Source of the DNA: Micractinium sp. NFX-FRZ
Lineage: Eukaryota; Chlorophyta; Trebouxiophyceae; Chlorellales; Chlorellaceae
Reading direction: 5' to 3'
Assembly (NCBI GenBank): GCA_029339195.1
Contig: JAPTJF010000798.1
Location: 1-12,900 of the forward strand
DNA: 12,900 nt
Part shown: positions 1-8,300 of the stretch, one piece after another
Layout of the letters: every line of letters starts with the position of its first letter
Numbering within the stretch: the stretch's first letter is position 1
Program-made: the position numbers and the translations under genes
The notes under the pieces: generated by a model
Database searches by the model: none
What the model was told of the DNA's origin: nothing
What the model saw: the letters and a program-made list of their open reading frames with translations, nothing else

Positions 1-1021
1 GAGTTATTTTGCCCGTCCCGCCGACGGGCTTCTCGCCGCCTTAGCCCGTTTGGCCCTTTTCATTATTTTTTTTGCCCAAAAACGGGCAAACGGGCCGTTC
101 CTCACGGCCTGTCTGGGAGCTGAGGAGAACTGGCTAGACATCCTGCGGGTTGCTGGTGATAACTCATTGATTGTCAGTAGCCTGCTTACGGGGGGACACT
201 GAAGTAGCCGGGGCGACCGAGCCAAGACTTGCAATCCGCCGCCAGCTGGCGGCGCTTGTGGAGGCGCTTGAGGATGCATACTTTGCTGAGTTTGTTTACT
301 GGTGCAGATCTGCAGATGAAAATTGAAAGCTTAAATCTAACATGGCGGTCCAAGTGCGTGCTGCCTCACAGACGCCCCTCCTGAGCGACAGCCAGCGCTG
401 CCCGCGCAGTCCTTGCAGGTCGGCAGGCAGGCCGTGGACAGCCACGCCAAGCCATGCCATGGCACAGGTGTTGCCATGTCTTCAAAGCACACAGTTCAGG
501 GCCATCCATGGCACGCTGGTCTGGCCGAGCAAGGTGCCGCTCACGAGCGGTGATGTCAACATCACAGAGGGTGCATGGCCTGCAAGCTTAAGCCGAGGGT
601 GGCATTGCAGCAGTACAATCAACCAGAATCAGTGGTAGCGCAGATAAGGATAGCGTTCGCCCGTGCAAAACTGAGGGGCCGATCAGAATGGGGGCACTGA
701 TTCGCCACTGCGACGGGGGCCTGCCGTCGTGCGGGCTGTCCACAGTAGGCACATGCACTGGCTGTGCAGGGCGTGTGCAGCGCCGCTTCAACCCACTCGG
801 TGCGAGCATGCGGGCCGCACAAAGAGGACCAAACCTGTGTACGTAACCTGTGCTGTGTTTTACCTTTAAAACTGCACCCTGAGCTGTAATTCCAAGCATA
901 CCACGGGCGTGCAAAGGTTGAGCACACGCAGGTCCGGCCCCGCATGCAGCGCCCCGCTGGTACAGCGCACACAAAGCGCTGCAGCTGACCGCCCGCCAAG
1001 GAAGCGTGCGCCAAACCCCAG
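1..1021. other. Left flank without a supported gene
   Basis: I see no exon-like stretch with splice sites and a recognisable protein here. The short open frames on both strands overlap one another and have no family resemblance. The part nearest 1021 should hold the 3' untranslated region of the minus-strand exonuclease gene. I looked for the TGTAA polyadenylation signal common in green algae, which would read TTACA on this strand, and did not find it close to the stop. One TGTAA reads on the plus strand near 889, the wrong orientation for this gene. The left end contains inverted repeats, listed separately. Confidence 0.5.
11..96. repeat. Cluster of GCCCGT-type inverted repeats
   Basis: Positions 11-17 and 23-29 form a perfect 7-bp inverted repeat (GCCCGTC and GACGGGC) around a 5-base loop. 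Positions 44-56 (GCCCGTTTGGCCC) and 84-96 (GGGCAAACGGGCC) form a second, imperfect inverted repeat around an AT-rich spacer with a run of eight T. The GCCCGT word thus recurs on both strands within 90 bases. It could be the end of a small non-autonomous inverted-repeat element cut by the window edge, or a transcript-end hairpin. No target-site duplication can be tested from here. Confidence 0.45.
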
Positions 1022-3763
1022 TCAACTGCTGCCGCCAATGACGGGACTCGGCTCAGCCGTTTGCTGCCCCATGACGCGGTCGCAGGCTGGGCAGTACTGG
1101 GGGATAAGAAGCTGGGTGCAGGTGCCGCCCATGCTGCCCTCGTGCTTTGCCAGCTCATACCGGCTGGGGAAGCCGAGGTCGCAGTCTAGGCAGCGCCAGT
1201 TTGCTGGCGTCAGTGCCTGCAGCAGGACGGGAGAGGATTGAGGGAATGGGTGGGGTGGTGGTGGGGGTGGGGGTGAAGCAATCATGCACACAGGCAGGCA
1301 GCTGATGCGCTGAGCACGGCACAGCACAGCAGTGCGGTGCAGCTAGCTAGCAGCTGTGCAAACAGGGCGCGCTGCCAGGGCCTCAGGGGGCGGGTCCCAC
1401 CTCCCGCCGAGCTCACAGGCCCACAGCACAGCACAGCACAGCACAGCGCAGCGCAGCACAGCACACGTTCTCATCAACGCTGGCAGCATACCTGCAGCCC
1501 GCCTCCGTTTTGTGCAACAAGGCTGCCCAGCTGCTGGCGGTTGGTCCTGCCAAAGGCCTCCCGCCGAAAGTGGCTGGCCTGTTGGCCTCCTAGAGCGCTA
1601 CTGACAAAGCCCTGAGCCCCTAACCCAAACCCTGTAGGCTGGCCCCTCGGCCAGCTTCCTCCCCTTGGCCTGTGGTCTCACCTGCCCCATGGCCTGCCCG
1701 CAGTCGCCGCACACGGCCGCCTCCGGACCCCCGCTGGCCGCCTGCCAGCGCAGCAGCTGCGTGTGCAAGCGCCCCGGCAGGAGGGCATCCAGAGCCGCGT
1801 ACTGCACCTGGCTTGCAGACAGGTCAGGCTGCTCCCAGTTGGAAAGCGCGACCTGCCGGGGTGGGGGCACAGGGCGGGGGGTCAAGGAGGCGGAAGTGAG
1901 CGGCGAGCGGGGCGCGAGTCAGGGGCTCCTGTCAGGCTGCACTGAGGGGGAGTCTGGAGCGCGCCTTGCCTCTACAATGCCCACCCGCAGCGGCGCCACG
2001 AGCGGCACCCTGCATGCTCAAAGGCACGCCAGCTATGCACGCCCACAAAGCGGCGCTGCTAGTTGCTGGCTGGCACGCGGGCAGGCACGCCCTGTCCCTG
2101 GTGCCAGGCACGTGTGCCCAGCCCCAGGGCTGGCCACAGCCAGCCGCCCTCACCCATCTTGCATCTGCTGCAATCCCCTGCCAGGCAGCAGCACAGGCAC
2201 ACCCCTCAAATCCCTGCCAGCAGCCGCCGCACCCCTTCATGAAGTAGTCACCGGCGGGCAGCGATTGGCCATAGATAGACCTGTAAATGCAACTGCGGCA
2301 GCTGCTGACTGCACGCAACCGCCAGGGCAGGACTCACCCTCTTCCGCTTCTTGACGAGGTTGACGCCCAGGACGTGGCGGGCCAGCGATCCCAGGTTGCA
2401 GCTGTTGCCGTGGTACCCCAGGGCTTGGGCCAACTGCTTTGATGGTGTTGGGGCAGGGCAGCAGAGGCAGCACGTGTAGAGGTTTAGAAATGCAAGCGCA
2501 ATCAGCGGTCCCAGTGCAGCCCAGGGTTTTGGGCCAACTGCTTTGTTTTCGTTGGGCAAGGGGTGGAGGCAGCACGTGTGAGGGGTTGAGAATGGAAGCA
2601 CACCCACATGATCAGGGTCGTCTCTGTAGTCCCAGTGCAGTGCAGCGCTGCCGCAGCGCTGCACGCGGCGTGGCTCTGCCATCAAGCAAGCGCTTCACAT
2701 GCCAGCACCGGAGCCAAGTGACCACGCCCAGCAGGGTAAACGCGTCCCGCCACCCCCCCTCCCCCGCCGCCCTAACAAGCCTCTCAGCTCTTTACTCCTG
2801 TGGTCGTCCTGCCACAGGCGCCTGCCGCCCCACCTGAAGCAGGTCTGTGAGCTCGTGGAACAGCTGTTCACGCCCCAGGCCAAACGTCAGCTGCACCTTG
2901 CCCTCGTCCGACTTGCCCCACCCAAAAGACGCAAACCGGATGTCCGGGTCCCTGCAGGTATCAAGGTGTGGGTTGACACAAAGTGGAGGCCGCGGGCCTG
3001 CCGAGGGAAGTCAGTTGAAAGCCCATTCTGCTGAGGCAGTACAGCAGTACCAGCAGTACCTGGGGGACACAAACACTGCATCTTCGCCCCAGAGACATGT
3101 GCTGTGGCTCCGGGTCCAGCCGGAAGGCCATGCTGCTGAAGTACAGCAGTACAGGATGTGGTAAAACGTGCTAGCCCAGTGCCCCTGCAGCACACCAACA
3201 CACTTGCCTGAGAAAGCGCTGCAGCTCCGGATCCAGTTGGAAGCCCATGCTGCTGAGTCGCACCAGCACCACCACCCCCCAGCCGCCCAGCTGCATCAAG
3301 GCCGCTCGGTTGGGCTCCCTTTCGGGCTGCGGCTGCCCAGGGGGTGCTGGGGGCCAGCCGTCTGCGCGCCATTCCAAGTCCACGCCCGTGGTGCAGCCGT
3401 GCACCTGTATGTCGTGGCGTAGCTCAGCCAGGGCGGCCGCCAGGGCAGGCCGGTCCGACGCCACCAGCACCCGGATGCCAGCGCCAGCTGGCGGGGGGGT
3501 GCAGGGCGGCGAGGGTGCATGCCACAGGTGAGTGCGCTGTTCCATGGCTGATACCATTCAGCTGTGGGTTGATATTCTGCCCGCAGCGCTGCATTGGCTG
3601 TGTTGGGTATTGTGGGGGGCTAGGTGGGGAGCTAAGCGCACCCCCCGCTGCAAAACCCTAACCATGAACTGCTCACGTCCTGGCAGCCCCGGCACTTGCA
3701 TCGTCCACTCAGATCTGTCGGACGGGCTCTGGATCAAGCTGACCGGCTCGGCTTCAGGTCGCT
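1022..3763 (-). CDS. DEDDy 3'-5' exonuclease domain protein with Cys-rich zinc-finger-like C-terminus (5' end unresolved)
   Basis: Seen: exons in transcript order are 3763-3677 (tentative), 3487-3208, 2951-2834, 2433-2338, 1852-1682 and 1216-1022, ending in TGA. Reading phases agree at every junction and give at least 314 residues. The exonuclease fold starts near IRVLVAS. Exo I carries GVDLEW, followed by a NRAALMQLG strand. The Exo II region reads FASFGWGKSDEGKVQLTFG and continues through TDLLQ-LAQALGYHG. Exo III carries YAALDA just after SNWEQPDLSASQ. The acidic residues and tyrosine expected for metal-dependent catalysis are therefore present. Known: this is the RNase D/WRN-like family that removes 3' nucleotides from DNA or RNA. 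The C-terminus adds CGDC, a CLDC-x12-H-x7-C finger and CPAC, which look zinc-binding. The donor after the main exon is GC rather than GT. The start codon is unknown: the frame stays open upstream to ATGs at 4103, 4334 and 4469. The family is confident; substrate and location are unknown. Confidence 0.85.
1422..1465. repeat. CAGCACAG simple repeat in exonuclease intron
   Basis: A run of alternating CACAG/CGCAG words about 44 bases long lies in the intron between the last two exonuclease exons. The same word class recurs at 7208-7357 and 12149-12193. A G-rich stretch (about 1245-1275) lies in the same 465-nt intron. No copy of a neighbouring exon was recognised in this intron. Confidence 0.8.
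2417..2642 (-). repeat. Tandem duplication across an acceptor junction (exonuclease exon 2338-2433)
   Basis: The unit starts inside the 5' end of the exon, crosses the acceptor at 2434 and runs into the upstream intron to about 2518. A diverged second copy follows from about 2520 to 2642. Both contain the 14-base block GGGCCAACTGCTTT (2427-2440 and 2531-2544, 104 bp apart), then GAGGCAGCACGTGT, and both end in CCCAGTGCAG. The second copy keeps a CAG acceptor and the start of the exon but has no donor, so it is an orphan exon start. Indels separate the copies, so the duplication is not recent. Confidence 0.85.
2966..3256 (-). repeat. Three-unit tandem repeat across a donor junction (exonuclease exon 3208-3487)
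   Basis: The 3' end of the main exonuclease exon (around 3220-3256) is repeated in the downstream intron at about 3103-3139 and, more diverged, near 3010-3034. The word around CCATGCTGCTGA sits 117 and then 105 bp apart. Upstream of it the two nearer units share CTCCGGRTCCAGYYGGAAG. The units also share intron sequence (a GGACACAAACAC-like word and repeated CAGTACAGCAGTAC). The orphan copies lack a preceding acceptor and would be incomplete exon ends. Confidence 0.8.
3206..3207 (-). other. Probable GC splice donor (GC-AG intron)
   Basis: The exon ending at 3208 is followed on the minus strand by AG|GCAAGTGTG, which matches the usual consensus of GC-type donors. Using it gives phase 2, and the next exon (acceptor CTGCAG, right end 2951) then restores an arginine and continues into DPDIRFASFGWGK. 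The nearby GT six bases on (after CAA) ends in phase 0 and would put the next exon out of frame. The choice therefore rests on reading frame and family alignment, not on transcript data. Confidence 0.7.
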
Positions 3764-4799
3764 CTGCAGCGCGCCCGGCCGCCGCAGCCAGGCACTTGCT
3801 CAGCAACCTGCTGCCCGCAGGCAGATGCAGCTGAAGGTGCAGTACAGTGATCCTGGCGGACGTGCCAGACCAACAGGGCCTCGCTGCGGCCGCTGCCCGA
3901 AATTGAGCAGAGCAATTGCAGAGCATGGCCCGCTTGAAGGTCTCGATGCCTCTGATCAGACAGAACTGCTTGATAATTGGCAAAGAGAGCGCCAACCGGG
4001 CTGAGTATTGTCCGCAAAGCGCACATGATGTGCGTGGTCTGCCTAAGTGGCGGCTCATGTGGCGTGCCGAGCAGCAGATGGGGCAGATGATCACTGAATG
4101 CATTCCAGTACCTCTGGGACTGCAGGCAGGCACCCTGTGCCCTACTTGACAGCTTGGAACGGCACCTCTGTCCCAAGCACACTGGTGCCTATCGATCGCC
4201 ACAGGATGATGAGCAGGATCGACTGGTCCTCTACACACCACTCTACCAGCCACCCCACTTGGCCCAGAAGGACGCCCGCAGCCATTGTGTGTCGGTTGAT
4301 TGAGCAAGTCGCAAGGTGCACAAGTGTAGGTCATTTGTGTGTGTGCGCGTGGCGCACGGTTATCGACAGGCTGAGTGAGTGCGGCCCGCCATGGGCGTGC
4401 GCGGTGTGTGCATGCAGAGAGAAGAAGGATGGGCAGCAGGTAGGATGGCACAGCGAGCGGAGCAAGCACCTCACCACCCTGCCGGCCTCAGGTCCGGTGC
4501 TGCTCAGGGCATGCGTGTAGCCGGGAAGAAAGCTTGGCAGAAACCCCGGGAGCCCCAGCGGTCGGTCAGAGGGAGCAAAAGTCAGCAAAACCAGGCATCG
4601 AATTAGTGCAACAAACAGACGTAGTCTGGTGCCTCGGAAAAACATGTGTGTTGTTGCTGTGTTACGCGTGTGGGCGTGCGGAGGCTGCGGGGTGAGCGTC
4701 CCCAAAACTGAGCTGGCACCCGGCCGACAGCGGTGCAGCATACCAGAGCTGCAGCAAGGCACGGGCAGTCGTGCGTGCCTGCCTGCCCGCCGACCCGCC
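3764..4799. other. Gap between exonuclease and DEK genes; possible exonuclease 5' region
   Basis: No exon could be supported here with confidence. The minus-strand frame of the tentative first exonuclease exon stays open from 3677 to an ATG at 4469, with nearer ATGs at 4334 and 4103, so part of this stretch may be coding. That frame contains a CPIC-x5-H-x3-H-x8-CALC arrangement that could bind zinc or be chance. The stretch at about 3890-4330 is visibly less GC-rich than its surroundings. Plus-strand frames there also look somewhat protein-like (for example around 4090-4300) but are broken by stops and match no family I can name. An eroded mobile element is possible. The right part should hold the 3' untranslated region of the DEK gene. 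Confidence 0.4.
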
Positions 4800-5264
4800 T
4801 CATGCCGCGTCCTCCTCGGCAGCCGCAGCGGCCTCGCCCTCGGCGGGCGGCGCGGCCTCCTCCTCCTCCTTCTTCTCCTCCTCCTCCTTCTCCTCCACCT
4901 CCTCCTTCTCCTCTGCTGCCGCCGCAGCGGGTGCCTCCTCGCCCGCTGCCTCCTCGCCCGCCGCCTCCTCCTTCTCTGCCTCCTCCTCCTCTGCCGCCGC
5001 TGCCGCCTCCTCCTCCTCCGTCTCTGCCGCTGGCGCTGCCGCCTCCTCTGCCGCCGCCTCCTCCTCTCCCTCTTCTGCCGGCTTGAGCTCGGGGTGCGCC
5101 TCCAGATACGCCATCACATACTCCTGCATGGGCCATGATAGAGGAGGGGCCGCTTGAACGTAAAAGCCACTGTCTTTACGCAGGAGCGAGGGTTGCTGGT
5201 AGCGACACAAGCTCTTGTTCCGCCCGCCGCCTTGAGCCTGGAATGCTGGTGCCCCAGGACGCTC

Positions 5265-5309
<45 letters not shown>

Positions 5310-8300
5310 CAGTTGCAGGCAATGCCCAAATCGACAAGAGGGCGTGCCCAAGGGCACTCACCCGCGCCATCTCCAACACCTCCTCCCTCCGGGGCTTGAA
5401 GCTGAAGCCGTGCTTGGCCTCTGCAGGACAGAAGGCGGAAGAACCATACGCACAGCCGGAACTTGTCGTGGTACGAACATACACCAACAAAAAAGGCATG
5501 TAGCACAGGTAACAGCTGAAGCCGTGCTTGGCCTCTGCAGGACAGAAGGGGGCAGGTCACCGATAGGCAGGGGGGAGAGCAAGCAGGACACTCATGCAGT
5601 GATGGTGGGGCAGAGGGGGGCGGGGTCAGGCCAGACTGGGGCAGGCCAGGCCGGCTGGGAGCAGGCGGGGCCCTCGGCGGGGGTGAGGGCGGAGAGGGCG
5701 GAGCGGGCGGCGCTTGTGACCGCAGCCACCCAGGAGACAGCTGGCGTGGGCTCACCCAGCTGCTTCAGGATGGGCTTTGCGGTGACGTTGGGCAGCTGGG
5801 CAGCTGGAAACTAACAACCACAATACACGTACACCCGCCAGGCTGCTTGGGGGCCTCACCCAGCTGTTTCAGGATGGGCTTGGCGGTGACGTGGGGCAGG
5901 TCGGCGCCCTCCATGCCCGCCAGCACCGCCTCCACCTCCGCCCGCAGCTCCCCAGCAGACATCTGCACATACGAGGTCGAAAACTTTCTTTGAGTTCAAG
6001 TGGTCAGAAGGACAGGGTTGTGTGCGCGTGCGGCTGCACTGGCTGCACCCGCAGCTCCTCCGCAATCACCTGCACGAAAGAGAGTCGGGAGGAAACCCAA
6101 GTCCGGTTTCTTTGCTGGTTTTGAGGGCGCTTGGTGGCGGGCAGCGGCGCGGGCGGCAGGAGGGGAGGGGTTGTGTGCGCTGCACTGGCTGTGTCTGGCC
6201 GCGGATGCGCCAAGCACCCTGCCTTCTTGGCCAGCCCACAAGTCAGCTAGCGCTTTCCAGCTTGCCCCCTCCCTTACTTGCGTTGGCCTCTATAAGCCCC
6301 CCCCACCCACCAAACACACCTTTACGGCTCCCGCTGCCTCCTCCTTGCCATCCTCCTCCGTCGCCTCCGCCTCCTCCTGCACGCAGAAAACACACACACA
6401 ACAATCATGCCTCATCAGCGGGCTGGTTGACCAAAGTGGTTGCTGCCGCCCCGAGCCGTGCGCCCCTCATGCCATCCTCCCGCACGCGCTCCTGCGGAAC
6501 TAATTGTAAAGCATGCTGATGATTCAGTGTAGGTGTGTGTGAGCGTGCAGCAGAGGGAGGTGAGCGGGCACTCCAGCGCCAGCGCCAGCACTTGGCCGCG
6601 TGCTGGCGGAAAGCGCGGCCCCCCCCACAGGCTACCCAAGTGCTGTGCAAAAACAACAGCCTGAGGCGCCTCACCTCAGCCGCCGCCGCCGCCGCCTTGC
6701 CGCGCTTCCGCGCCGGCGCCTTGCCCTTGGCGGCGCTGCTCTTGGCCGCCTTCCTCTTGCGGCCCTTGACCTCCTTCTCGAAATCAGAGCCCTCCTCCTC
6801 CTCGGAAGCCTCCTCCTCCGGCTCGGAAGCCTCCTCTGGCTCCTCCTCAGCCTGCTCCTCGCCCTCCGCCTCCTCCGCTGCCTCCTCGGGCTGCAGAACA
6901 TGAAGGGCGGCCAAAGGGCAGAGGCGGTGATTGAATGGTATGCTTGCTGGGGTGGGGTGGGGGTTGAGGGCCTTGCCTCCCTCTCCTCCTCCTCCTCGGC
7001 ATGCTCAGGCGGCACAAAGGAGGAGACAAGAGGAGGAAAGCAGACAGCGGAAGGCACAGGGCAGGGTTGTGCGGGTGCTGTTGCGTGGGGCAGCGCCTCA
7101 GTTGGTGCTGTACGGCAGGGCGGGGCCAGAGGGCGCACGGGGGCGTAGGGAGGCAGGTAGGCGGGCAACAGGCGGAGAAAGCGAGGCCCACTGGCCCTTC
7201 AGCGGGCACAGCATGAGGGCCATTGCGTGGCGCAGCACAGCATGGCATGGCGCAGTACAGCATGGCACGGCGCAGCACAGCATGAGGGCCATTGCGTGAC
7301 GCAGCACAGCATGGCACGGCGCAGCACAGCATGGCATGGCGCAGCACAGCGCAGCAGGCGCGACCCCCACCTCGCTCTCCTCGTGCTCCTCCCCCTCCTC
7401 CTCCTCCTTCTTGGCTTTCTGCGAGCGGGCAGGTGCAGCACAGCGCAGGACTCAACGTCAACCGGGTGGCATCTGAGCTGCAGGCTGCCGCCGCGTGGTT
7501 TTGCGCACACGCATCCCCTTAGAAGAGGTCACACACGGCGAGCGCAGGAGGCGGCAACAGGCAGAGCGAGCCGCCCCACCACCGGCCAGCCAGCTGCACC
7601 AGGCCCCCCGGGCGCAGCGCAGATGGCCAGGGGAGGAGGGGACAGAGGGGGTGGCCGCACCTTGGCGGGGCGAGCCGCGCTGCCGCTGCTCTTGCGCTTG
7701 GTTGCCGACGCCTTCTCCTTCTTCGACTTGTCCTGCAGTTTTGGAAGCAGGGAACACAGCGCAGCTGCTGGATCCAGGTGGAAAGCATCCAACCCCCGCC
7801 ACTGGCAGCATCACAATGGGGAAGGACCAGCACACGCGACAAACATGCATGCCCCCCCAGTGCCCCACCTTGTCTTTCTTGGCCGCCGCCCGCTCCTTCT
7901 GCGCCTTGGCCTTGGCCTTCTTCTCGGCCTCCTGCACAGTCGAAAGTCAAGAGAAGAAGAAAAGTATGTTTACTTAGGTTTGCCGCATGTATCAGGCAAA
8001 CCTCACCATACCCTGTCTTCGCCCCAGCACCCCGCCCCACCCCACCCGCACCCACCTTGGCTGCCAGGTCCACGTCAGTGGTGGGCTTGGGGTCTGCCAG
8101 GAACTCCAGGATGCGGTCCGCCTTGGCAGCCTGCGGTACAGCAGTACAAGAGGGGCAGTACAGGTCAGCGTGAGGGGCCCCTACGGTGCGGGATCTGAAA
8201 GCAACTCCAGGAAGCGATCTGCCTTGGCGGCCTTCGGTGGCGCGGTACGGGTGCCATGGCAGGCAGTACGCGCCAGGGAGGGGGGTCCCTATGTGCAGGG

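Noticed and set aside
889..893. TGTAA polyadenylation signal
   Set aside because: It reads on the plus strand, while the nearby gene is on the minus strand.
588..1025. Minus-strand open frame extending past the exonuclease stop
   Set aside because: It is in a different frame from the last exon, has no supported start or splice context and matches no family.
4090..4300. Plus-strand coding fragment of a mobile element
   Set aside because: One frame reads plausibly for about 65 codons, but stops break it upstream, and I can name no transposase or reverse transcriptase motif in it.
4603..5157. Overlapping Gly-, Pro-, Ser- and Leu-rich open frames on both strands
   Set aside because: They are alternative readings of the repetitive GAG/GCG codons of the DEK acidic tail. 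Only the minus-strand Glu/Ala frame joins the DEK domain in phase.
7227..8198. Plus-strand open frame of 323 codons
   Set aside because: It lies antisense to several DEK exons and a minisatellite. Its protein is low-complexity and Arg/Pro-rich with no family resemblance, as expected for high-GC shadow frames.
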